This document shows positions 7,221 to 14,460 of a stretch of 64,000 nt of DNA, piece by piece. Within the stretch, counting starts at the first letter, position 1, and every line of letters begins with the position of its first letter. Source of the DNA: Candidatus Leptofilum proximum (lineage in GTDB: Bacteria > Chloroflexota > Anaerolineae > Promineifilales > Promineifilaceae); NCBI GenBank assembly GCA_016710325.1, contig JADJXK010000001.1:1364001-1428000 (forward strand). The letters run 5' to 3'. Made by a program: the position numbers and the translations under genes. The notes under the pieces are model-generated. The model did no database searches, had not been told where the DNA came from, and saw only the letters and a list, made by a program, of their open reading frames with translations.

Positions 7221-8849
7221 TTACTTGTAAACAGGTTGGTACATCTGCGATTCGATGTAAGCGGGCAAATTGTTCGGACGCGGCACGCGGGCCAGGCCTT
7301 GCTGGTAGGCCACTTCGGCAACGGCCGTACCAATGGCCGCCGACACCTCACGAATGCGGGTCAGCGAGGGGTATATCCGCCCCTTGGCCAGATCCTCTTC
7401 GGTGACCAGCCGCGCCAGCGTGCGCGCTGCCGCCATGAACATCTCGTCCGGTACGTGACGCGCCTTCACGGCCACCACACCCAGCCCCACGCCGGGGAAA
7501 ATGTAGGAGTTGTTGCCCTGACCAGGCACAAACCTCTGGCTGTTGAACTCTACCGGGTCGAACGGGCTGCCGCTGGCAAAGATGGCGCGACCATCGGACC
7601 AGGTGTACGCTTCTTCTGCGGTGCATTCGGAGTTGGAGGTGGGGTTGGAGAGGGCAAAGACGATCGGCCGTTTGTTGAGCTGCGCCATCGCTGCCACAAT
7701 CGGTTGGGTGAACATCTGGCCCCGGCCAGAGACGCCGATGATGGCCGTAGGCTGGAGGGCATTGACGGCGGCGAGCAAATCGGGCTGTGGCGCAAATTCA
7801 TGGGCGTAGTGCAATTTATGTTCGGCCAGATCGGTGCGCGTGCTTTCCACCAAGCCGCGTGAATCCACAAACCAGCAGCGCAGCCGGGCCTCGGCTTCCG
7901 TCAGCCCTTCGTCCATCATCGCCGACACGATGAGGTCGGCAATGCCGATACCTGCTTCGCCCGCGCCCAGGAAGAGCAGCTTTTGCTCACCCAGCTTGCC
8001 ACCGGTCAGCCGCAAAGCGGAGTAGATTCCGGCGAGCGTCACGCTGGCAGTGCCTTGGATGTCGTCGTTAAAAGTGCAGTAGGCATTGCGGTACTTGTGC
8101 AGCAGGCGGAAGGCATTGAGGTTGGCAAAATCTTCAAACTGGACCATGACGTTAGGGTACCGTTCGGTAACGGCCGTCATAAATTCGTCCACCAGCGCGT
8201 CGTACTCTGCCCCGCGCAGCCGTCGCTGCGGCAGGCCAATGTAGATGGGATCGTCCAACAGGCGCTGGTTTTCCGTGCCTACGTCCAGCGTGATGGGCAG
8301 CGTTTTGGCCGGGTTGATGCCCGCGCAGGCGGTATAGAGCGACAGTTTGCCCACAGGAATGCCCATGCCGTTGGCGCCCTGGTCGCCCAGGCCCAGGATG
8401 CGCTCGCCGTCGGTGACCACAATCACTTCCACGTCGTCGTGTGGCCAGTTGGCCACCAGTTCTTTGATGCAGCCCCGGTCGTTGGCGGAAATGTACAGGC
8501 CGCGCGGGCGGCGGAAGATGTGGGCATATTCCTGGCACGCCTTGCCAACGGTGGGTGTGTAGATGATGGGCATCATCTCTTCCAGATGGCTCATCACCAC
8601 GCGGTAGAACAAGGTTTCGTTGCGGTCTTCCAGGCCGATGAGGTAGATGTATTTTTCCAGGTCGTTGGGCTTTTTGCGAAAGTTTTCCAATGAGCGAAGG
8701 ACTTGTTGTTCCTGGGTGAGGACACGCGGCGGTAACAAACCACGCAGTTTGTAGGCATCTCGCTCACGTTCGGTAAAAGCGGTGCCGTGGTTGTGCAGCG
8801 GATCGTGCAGCAGATCAACCCCGGTCGGTAGAGATTCTCTTCCAGACAT
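7221..8849 (-). CDS. maeA: Malic enzyme, NAD-type (large form)
   Basis: This 542-residue enzyme oxidatively decarboxylates malate to pyruvate with NAD(P) and a divalent metal in the cytosol. Signatures in order: IIYTPTVGKACQEY (catalytic Tyr), LGLGDQGANGMGIPVGKL (catalytic Lys), VQFEDFANLNAF and FNDDIQGTA (metal-binding Glu/Asp), LFLGAGEAGIGIADL (nucleotide-binding) and FALSNPTSNSECTAEEAY. The length matches the SfcA/MaeA type (~565 residues) rather than the MaeB fusion. AAGGAG lies about 8 bases before the ATG. It is monocistronic, with a strong terminator. Co-factor choice (NAD versus NADP) is inferred from the family. Confidence 0.95.
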   Translation of the reverse strand: MSGRESLPTGVDLLHDPLHNHGTAFTERERDAYKLRGLLPPRVLTQEQQVLRSLENFRKKPNDLEKYIYLIGLEDRNETLFYRVVMSHLEEMMPIIYTPTVGKACQEYAHIFRRPRGLYISANDRGCIKELVANWPHDDVEVIVVTDGERILGLGDQGANGMGIPVGKLSLYTACAGINPAKTLPITLDVGTENQRLLDDPIYIGLPQRRLRGAEYDALVDEFMTAVTERYPNVMVQFEDFANLNAFRLLHKYRNAYCTFNDDIQGTASVTLAGIYSALRLTGGKLGEQKLLFLGAGEAGIGIADLIVSAMMDEGLTEAEARLRCWFVDSRGLVESTRTDLAEHKLHYAHEFAPQPDLLAAVNALQPTAIIGVSGRGQMFTQPIVAAMAQLNKRPIVFALSNPTSNSECTAEEAYTWSDGRAIFASGSPFDPVEFNSQRFVPGQGNNSYIFPGVGLGVVAVKARHVPDEMFMAAARTLARLVTEEDLAKGRIYPSLTRIREVSAAIGTAVAEVAYQQGLARVPRPNNLPAYIESQMYQPVYK

Positions 8850-9030
8850 TAAAGACTCCTTGAGGTAATACTCAACTTGTTAAAAGATAATGTGAACGCG
8901 AAACGGCCGTTGTGGGAATACGGCCGTCACTAAACCAGGGTTGATCGTAGTCTATGCCACGACCAGGGAACAGTCGCAATTGGCATATAGAGAAGGTGAT
9001 GTTTGTCAGCTTTGAGCGTGGGGTAGGGGA

Positions 9031-9690
9031 TCAGGTGTTGTCGCGGCGGACAATGCCTTCGCGCCAGGCCAGAACGGCCGCCTGCGTACGGTCGGCCAGG
9101 TGCAGCTTGCTGAGGATGTTGCTCACGTGGCTTTTTACCGTCTTCTCGCTGATGACCAGCTGCTCGGCGATGCTGCTGTTGTTGGCCCCGTCTGCAATCA
9201 GACGCAGCACTTCCATCTCACGGTCGCTGAGCTCGGTAAAGACGTTGACACTTTCCTGGCGCGAGCCGTGCAGCTCTTGCACCACGCGGGCCGCCACGCG
9301 CGGGTGCAGCACCGCTTCGCCCTGGGCTGCCTGCCGCACCGCCTCGGCCAGGGCGGCCGGTTCAATGTCCTTGAGCAGGTAGGAAAGCGCCCCGGCACGA
9401 ATGGCGGGGAAGATGTGTTCGTCCTGGTGGTAGGAGGTGAGCATGATAATTTGGGTGCGCGGGCTTTGGGCTTTGACCAGCCGCGTGGCGGTGACGCCAT
9501 CCATGCCGGGCATCACCAGGTCCATCAGCACTACGTCTGGGGCGTGCTCGGCGGCGAGGGATACGGCCGTTTCCCCCGAATCTGCCTCCGCTACCACCTC
9601 GATATCCGACTGGGCTTGCAAAAATGCCCGCACGCCCTGCCGCACTACCTTGTGATCGTCCACCAGTAAAACCGTAATCTTCCGGCTCAT
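9031..9690 (-). CDS. LuxR/NarL-type response regulator
   Basis: The protein has ~219 residues. The N-terminal receiver domain (VLLVDDHKVVRQG, phosphoacceptor in VVLMDLVMPGMDG, Lys in YLLKDIEPAA) is followed by a C-terminal LuxR helix-turn-helix (TELSDREMEVLRLIADGANN, then KTVKSHVSNILSKL). It should bind DNA when phosphorylated. No kinase gene adjoins it; the closest are at 17778 and 21475. The ATG at 9690 gives the usual family length; an upstream ATG at 9720 would add ten unusual residues. No clear ribosome binding site favours either start. Confidence 0.93.
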   Translation of the reverse strand: MSRKITVLLVDDHKVVRQGVRAFLQAQSDIEVVAEADSGETAVSLAAEHAPDVVLMDLVMPGMDGVTATRLVKAQSPRTQIIMLTSYHQDEHIFPAIRAGALSYLLKDIEPAALAEAVRQAAQGEAVLHPRVAARVVQELHGSRQESVNVFTELSDREMEVLRLIADGANNSSIAEQLVISEKTVKSHVSNILSKLHLADRTQAAVLAWREGIVRRDNT

Positions 9691-9793
9691 ATCACTTTTC
9701 CCAAAGCTGCCGCTTTTCATGGCTCGTTTTCATGCCATCCCGATATTACCTCGATCATCCAGGTGAGCCAACCGGGGATTGTCAACTGGGTGC

Positions 9794-9903
9794 ACGAACA
9801 ACTTGTCAGGCAAAGCAATTAACTCACGCAAAGACGCAAAGGGTAAAGGGGAAAAATTTGCGTCTTTGCGACTTGGCGTGAAATTTAATGACAACTTGTT
9901 CGT
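9794..9903. repeat. Nested inverted repeat, 110 bases
   Basis: Outer arms ACGAACAACTTGTCA and TGACAACTTGTTCGT (one mismatch) enclose inner arms made of tandem CGCAAAGA units: ACTCACGCAAAGACGCAAA versus TTTGCGTCTTTGCG...GGCGTG. The two-level structure looks like a small non-autonomous element, with an outer terminal repeat around a stutter palindrome. It fills the gap between the LuxR-type regulator and the next gene. No coding capacity is seen in 9691-10031. Confidence 0.75.
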
Positions 9904-10031
9904 AGACCCTTGTCAGCTTTGGATTAAATCTGTACACCGCCACGCCTGGGCCTGGCTGCTACATTGGCAATAGTCGCCATCCATATTTCGGTCTACCCTT
10001 GACGCCTGTGGTCCACGCGGCGTGTATCTGC

Positions 10032-10541
10032 CTACCAACCGGAGATACCGGGCATCTGGTAGGGCCGCCAGACATATCCTGGCGCAAAGGGCTCAAACTC
10101 TGCCGGTGTGTCCATACGCGTCCACATCATCTCTTGCATAACGAGTCCATCCCAGCCTGTCTTGGCAAAGGCCTCCGGGCCAAAATGCAAATCTTGATAA
10201 TTGCTGTGCGCCTCGATCATAAACAGTTCTGCCACTTCCCAGCCGGCCACAGCGCAAATATAACTCTCAACTCGCCTTAGCTGCTGATACAACTGCCTGG
10301 CGACCTCATCGAGTTGGTCGGTGGAGGTGAGCCGGGGTGGATCGTTGGCGACACCCAAACTAACCCTGGTGGGATGGACGCTCAACAGCCAAATTCCCTC
10401 GTTCGTCTGCCAGGTATTGGTGATGCAGGCAAGCAGCCCCAGATCTACGAGAGTGAGTTGGAGTTGGGCGAACGAGCGCTCTGCCACCATTGCCGCATCG
10501 TGCTCTGAAAAGGCCATCAACAAATAATAGTGGCGGGCCAT
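10032..10541 (-). CDS. Unknown protein, 169 residues
   Basis: I do not recognise this protein. It has no signal peptide or membrane segment. It is mixed alpha/beta in appearance with many aromatic residues (YLLMAFSEHDAAMVAERSF; a tryptophan-rich C-terminus GYVWRPYQMPGISGW). It begins 2 bases after the stop of the gene upstream (10544-10894), so the two are translationally close and probably act together. It belongs to a minus-strand island of small unknown genes, 10.0-14.0 kb. Confidence 0.65.
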   Translation of the reverse strand: MARHYYLLMAFSEHDAAMVAERSFAQLQLTLVDLGLLACITNTWQTNEGIWLLSVHPTRVSLGVANDPPRLTSTDQLDEVARQLYQQLRRVESYICAVAGWEVAELFMIEAHSNYQDLHFGPEAFAKTGWDGLVMQEMMWTRMDTPAEFEPFAPGYVWRPYQMPGISGW

Positions 10542-10543
10542 GT

Positions 10544-10894
10544 TTAGGCCTGGTCGTCCTTTGGCTCTGGGTTGACCTGCTGAAATCGTTGCTCATAGGC
10601 CAGGAAGTGTGGGAAACGGCCGTCTACTTCCACAGTCGGGTGCTTTTCATTTATTTCTGTTTTCATGGACCAGGTCAGATGGATCACCGTGTAACGGTCT
10701 GGCTCCTCCAAATGTTGGCACAAAATATCGTCCGTGGCCCCGGCGCGATGGGCAATAACCTGAACGAGTTTGTTAAACAGGAGATGGCCTTGAGGCAGTT
10801 CCTTTTGCAGTTCCTCCTCAAGAGATTCTCTCTCCTCAGGAGTGGCGTAAAACCAGCCGAGGGGCAAAGGTTCCTTATCTAACGTTTCATCCAT
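10544..10894 (-). CDS. Unknown protein, 116 residues
   Basis: This small acidic soluble protein is rich in Glu/Gln (EERESLEEELQKELPQGH). It lies 8 bases after the preceding gene in the operon and 2 bases before the next. The sequence gives no family I recognise. Such a tight pair of a small acidic protein and an unknown partner is sometimes an immunity/toxin pair, but nothing in the residues proves that here. Confidence 0.65.
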   Translation of the reverse strand: MDETLDKEPLPLGWFYATPEERESLEEELQKELPQGHLLFNKLVQVIAHRAGATDDILCQHLEEPDRYTVIHLTWSMKTEINEKHPTVEVDGRFPHFLAYEQRFQQVNPEPKDDQA

Positions 10895-10902
10895 TTTGTT
10901 TT

Positions 10903-11223
10903 TTAATATCCCTCTGCGGCCAGTCCCGGCCAGCCGGTTAGATAATCGTCCAGCGAAATGTCGGTCAAAGCATCCCCACCTATTTCTGTGTAATCTTGCA
11001 GCGTATCGTCCAGCTCAAAATCGCAAAGTACCCCGATGTGGTGACTCGTGTGATCGGCCAGGAATTTCCACAACGCCTGGTTGAGCTGGGATTGTTTCCA
11101 GTTGGGCGCCTCAGTTGCATTGCCCAGATGGTAATAGGCTACCTGATCACCCGCGAAGATAGCCTTACCAAGCCAAAGGAGTTGCTTGCAGTCATAACAG
11201 AGAAAGTTGCCGGAGATACTCAT
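10903..11223 (-). CDS. Unknown protein with SGNFLCYDCKQLLWLGK motif
   Basis: The real start is the ATG at 11223, giving 106 residues: it overlaps the stop of the upstream gene in an ATGA, and a purine-rich GGAAGAGGCGAG lies before it. The frame runs further upstream without a stop, but that part is out-of-frame shadow of the upstream gene. The first 25 residues (SGNFLCYDCKQLLWLGKAIF) carry a CxxC pair and look conserved-protein-like; the C-terminus is acidic. It probably acts with the coupled membrane protein upstream. The function is unknown. Confidence 0.6.
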   Translation of the reverse strand: MSISGNFLCYDCKQLLWLGKAIFAGDQVAYYHLGNATEAPNWKQSQLNQALWKFLADHTSHHIGVLCDFELDDTLQDYTEIGGDALTDISLDDYLTGWPGLAAEGY

Positions 11224-11456
11224 GACTCGGCTCGCCTCTTCCTCGATTCCACAATCCCCACACTGACCGCATACCAGAACAGAATATCCACTACCAGCCA
11301 CAGCCCATTGGACTCGGAGCAGTTCTGCCCCGGCCGGCAAGGCCCCCAGGCGAGGAAAAATTGCAGGGGAAAGCCAAGCGGAAAGGTGTCCGAGAGCGTG
11401 GCCATCACATACGTCCGCCAGAGCAGGGAGGCGATGACGAACAAGGCAAACGTCAA
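11220..11456 (-). CDS. Small two-helix membrane protein
   Basis: The frame encodes two hydrophobic segments (LTFALFVIASLLW and LWLVVDILFWYAVSVGIV) around a loop with two cysteines (WGPCRPGQNCSESNG). Such two-helix proteins with a CPxGxxC loop occur widely without known function. The first in-frame conventional start is the TTG at 11456, but the frame stays open and protein-like further upstream (KQILKPTLSKLI). It meets a stop only just before CTG/ATA codons near 11489, after AAAGGATATAA. The true start may be a non-standard or mutated codon there. Its stop overlaps the next gene start by ATGA. Confidence 0.55.
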   Translation of the reverse strand: MTFALFVIASLLWRTYVMATLSDTFPLGFPLQFFLAWGPCRPGQNCSESNGLWLVVDILFWYAVSVGIVESRKRRAES

Positions 11457-11536
11457 AATGAGCTTTGATAACGTAGGTTTGAGAATTTGCTTTATGAGCA
11501 GTTATATCCTTTGTGATTTTGTTGGACGGGGTTTTG

Positions 11537-12283
11537 CTATTTACCTGCTGCTTCAAAAATGAGCCTGATTTTCTCATCACGAATCATGGTTCTGAATTTT
11601 TCGGATGTGTCAGAGGTGGCAAGTTCAGTAGACCAATCAGAAAAGAAATCATCAAGTTGTTGTACGTCATATTTTGCTTCATCGGCAATAACAGGCTGTC
11701 GTAAATTTCCACTTCCGTCAATTGGGTCAATCATTACAAAGGGTATGTGGGTGGGCAATAAGGCTATCACAACCTTGCCCTCGGCAATAGTGACCCGCGC
11801 AACAGGAAAGTTAACAGCCATTTGCGAGGCGGCGTCTAAAAAAATCCCTCCATATTTAAATTGATTATCTACCTGCACAATAAAGGGATGGAGATACAAG
11901 GCTCGTTCAACAGAGTTGCCCCAGCCAAGACTTTCTTTCAGGTTGGTCAGTTTTTCAATCTCGGTAGAGTTGGCGTCAATCTTGATCAACGCTGTGCCCA
12001 GTTCATTGGTCGCACTGGATGTCAGGGTAATCGTTTGGAGATCCGAGTCGTATTTTTCGATGTTATCTTTGCTTATTACAAAAATAGGTTTGCTTGTATC
12101 AGCAGAGCTAAGAACTGACTGTGCTTTTTCCGCTTCGTAGCCAACTTCTAAATCAAACCAATTTTCTTTCAGAATGATTATCCTAAAATCTGTTTCTGGG
12201 GTTGATTGGCGGGGTGTAGAAATAGAAGAACAGGAGGAAAGAATGACAGCAAACATAAACATGGCGACGACGCGACTTTGCAT
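11537..12283 (-). CDS. Putative lipoprotein of unknown function
   Basis: This 248-residue protein starts with a lipoprotein signal peptide: MQSR, a hydrophobic run, then the lipobox ILSSC, with the lipid-carrying Cys near residue 18. The mature part has no family I recognise. It is acidic, mixed alpha/beta and has no further membrane segment, so it should sit on the outside of the membrane. The base composition here is clearly more AT-rich than in the surrounding genes, which suggests later acquisition. Confidence 0.7.
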   Translation of the reverse strand: MQSRVVAMFMFAVILSSCSSISTPRQSTPETDFRIIILKENWFDLEVGYEAEKAQSVLSSADTSKPIFVISKDNIEKYDSDLQTITLTSSATNELGTALIKIDANSTEIEKLTNLKESLGWGNSVERALYLHPFIVQVDNQFKYGGIFLDAASQMAVNFPVARVTIAEGKVVIALLPTHIPFVMIDPIDGSGNLRQPVIADEAKYDVQQLDDFFSDWSTELATSDTSEKFRTMIRDEKIRLIFEAAGK

Positions 12284-12359
12284 GATTCATGAGCCTTTTT
12301 TGCGTGCGTATTGCGGGGGAGTTTTGTTATCAACCGCTGCGGGTATAAGAGCCGTCTTT

Positions 12360-13139
12360 TTACACGCCATTATTTTCCCTCATGAACAGAAAAACTCTAC
12401 CATCCACATTAAGCACCTGATTTTTACCGATGGTTGCCAACGGCCGTTTCCAGAAACAGTGACCAAAAAGAGTTAAGCCTGCGCCTGCACGCTCCAGGAA
12501 CTTGCGGATTCCAGGCTCTCCAATTTCACCGTTATCCGGGTAATCCGGCCCTTGATGTAATAAAACGATATGATTGGACATCACAGCTTTCAGGGCTTGC
12601 AAATAGTCAGCTTCACTTTTCCTTTGATTACGATCCGGTCTCCCGATAATTCCCGAAACACCGCCAATTTTCAGCCCAAAGGCAGTCGTTGCCGTGCCAT
12701 CCAGGATCGTAACATTGGGCTTTAATCTTTCCGCCGCAACCATATCGTGATTGCCAAGAACGCCCACGACATGTTGGAAATGACCCGCAAACGCGTTCCA
12801 CACCGCTGTCACGTCGCCTGTCCCGCCCATTTTTCGGCAGTCGGGATAATCATAGAAGTCACCCGCTAATAGGATTAAATCAATACTTGGTATTTCTTCT
12901 AGCTCCTCTAGTATCTTTAATTCCTCTGCCACTACCTCTCCCAACAGCCGGTTTTTTTCACCATCTTCTCTTCCCTGGAGATCGGAAGCTGCGATGAAAG
13001 AATCAATCCCTTTAGGCAAGCCTTGAACGCGCACCTGGTAAAAAGACAACACGCATTTTTGGGTGCCCCCTTGAGCACCCGATGAGCGATAGCCTAACTC
13101 GTAAAAGGGATCATCCTCTATTTTGATAATTTTCATCAA
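12360..13139 (-). CDS. Metallophosphoesterase
   Basis: This 259-residue calcineurin-like phosphoesterase has the motifs SDLQG (DxH replaced by DxQ), LLAGDFYDY, VLGNHDMV, LLHQGPD and LFGHCFW, in the family order. The two-metal site is therefore complete except that the first His is Gln, which may alter metal use. Residues 1-45 form an extra N-terminal segment not typical of minimal family members. The substrate could be a phosphodiester or a nucleotide. It lies in the AT-rich island next to the repeat lipoprotein gene. Confidence 0.85.
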   Translation of the reverse strand: MMKIIKIEDDPFYELGYRSSGAQGGTQKCVLSFYQVRVQGLPKGIDSFIAASDLQGREDGEKNRLLGEVVAEELKILEELEEIPSIDLILLAGDFYDYPDCRKMGGTGDVTAVWNAFAGHFQHVVGVLGNHDMVAAERLKPNVTILDGTATTAFGLKIGGVSGIIGRPDRNQRKSEADYLQALKAVMSNHIVLLHQGPDYPDNGEIGEPGIRKFLERAGAGLTLFGHCFWKRPLATIGKNQVLNVDGRVFLFMRENNGV

Positions 13140-13147
13140 CCAGAACC

Positions 13148-13978
13148 TTACGGCCGTTCCGTCACAACAAATGTCGCTTCATAGGCTTCTGCCGGAATGT
13201 GTTGCCCAATCTCTTCAGGATAGGGATCGAGCGCCAGCAGTTGAATTTGAAAATCGCCATAGGTCACCACGTCTAGCTTGAGAGGTGGATTGGTGTTCAT
13301 TTCCAGGGTGACTGGAGCCTGATCTGCCTGGCTGATACGAATCGAAATTCTAGCCTGACCGGCTTCAGCGCATTGCACGTTACTTGGGCAGCGCGACTCT
13401 TCCAGAACCTCTTGAAACGTCAGGCTTAATCCCGTTTCGCTCAATTGGGCCGGTTGGTTGATAGGGATAGCGAAAGGTTGATCGAGCTGGATAGAAAGCG
13501 TTCCCCCAGCTTCAGAGGGCGGCAAAGGGGTTGATAGGGATGGTTCAGGTGTGTTGTCCGTCACAAGGAAGGTCGCTTCATATCTTTTTGCCGGAATATG
13601 TTGACCAATCTCTTCAGGATATGGATCAAGCGCCAACAATTGAATTTGAAAATCGCCATAGGTCACCACGTCTTGTTCGAGAGGTGGGTTGGTATTCATT
13701 TCCAAGGTGGCCGGAGCCTGACCTGTCTGGCTTACACGAATCGAAATTCTGGCCTGACCAGCCCAGGCGCATTGAACATTACTGGGGCAGCGAGAATCTT
13801 CCAAAACGTCTTGAAACGTCAGGCTTAATCCCTTTTCCGCGAATTGGGCCGGTTGATTGATAGAGATAGTGAAAGATTGATCGAGCTGAACGGGAGATGG
13901 TTCAGGGGTATGACACGCCCTAAGCCATAACCCGGCAGCCAGGCAAAACAGGCAGGCAATTTGTTTGGTGAGCATCAT
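13148..13978 (-). CDS. Exported protein with two near-identical domains
   Basis: This 276-residue protein has an N-terminal signal sequence ending in LWLRAC (possible lipobox, Cys ~21). Two copies of a ~90-residue beta-rich domain follow, joined by a linker rich in Ser, Pro and Glu. Each copy reads from FxISINQPAQ through LTFQ-VLE-SRCPSNVQCA to YPEEIGQHIPA and YEATFxVT. The copies differ at few positions, which points to a recent internal duplication. The paired cysteines around SNVQ suggest a disulfide, fitting an exterior location. The function is unknown. It ends 8 bases before the metallophosphoesterase start, as part of the same minus-strand run. Confidence 0.75.
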   Translation of the reverse strand: MMLTKQIACLFCLAAGLWLRACHTPEPSPVQLDQSFTISINQPAQFAEKGLSLTFQDVLEDSRCPSNVQCAWAGQARISIRVSQTGQAPATLEMNTNPPLEQDVVTYGDFQIQLLALDPYPEEIGQHIPAKRYEATFLVTDNTPEPSLSTPLPPSEAGGTLSIQLDQPFAIPINQPAQLSETGLSLTFQEVLEESRCPSNVQCAEAGQARISIRISQADQAPVTLEMNTNPPLKLDVVTYGDFQIQLLALDPYPEEIGQHIPAEAYEATFVVTERP

Positions 13979-14058
13979 GTCCTACTTTCTCAAGCGATAC
14001 CGCACACCCAAAGGGCAAACTTGGGTGTGCGGTTATCGGGCAGAGCGTTTCTAGTACC

Positions 14059-14328
14059 CTACACTTGCCCCATCTCGATCTGGTCAACGGCCGCCCGTGC
14101 CGCTTCGAACCCGGCTTTGGTCAGAATGCGATACGCCTTAATTGCTTCAAGTTTCTTTCCCTGTTGCAGCAAGGCATACACTTCTCGCAGCTCCGGCGGG
14201 ATGTTACTGCCAGGCGTGTCAACATAGGTCAGGTTGAGGTGGTCGAGAATAAAATCGGTTTTGCGCTCCAGCCGGGCTACGGCTTGGGCGATGCGACTCA
14301 AATGTTCATTAAGTGTTTTGTCATCCAT
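14059..14328 (-). CDS. Small protein with L7/L12-C-like domain
   Basis: The 89 residues begin with an alpha-helical, probably coiled-coil, stretch (SRIAQAVARLERKTDFIL). The end, GKKLEAIKAYRILTKAGFEA, resembles the C-terminal domain of ribosomal protein L7/L12 (GKxxAIKxxRxxTxxGLxEA). It is not L12 itself: the N-terminal dimer domain and hinge are missing. Proteins of this build are common small unknowns. It lies alone between two exported-protein genes. Confidence 0.65.
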   Translation of the reverse strand: MDDKTLNEHLSRIAQAVARLERKTDFILDHLNLTYVDTPGSNIPPELREVYALLQQGKKLEAIKAYRILTKAGFEAARAAVDQIEMGQV

Positions 14329-14460
14329 TGGTATCTCCTAAAAATATAATTGTTTATGGACCTTCAGATTTCGTGGGGTTTGCCGTGATGAGCGAAACGT
14401 GATTCACCTCTGGTCACGCATCACGGGCTTGTCCGTCTTCTAAATGTCCAAAGAGCCCTG

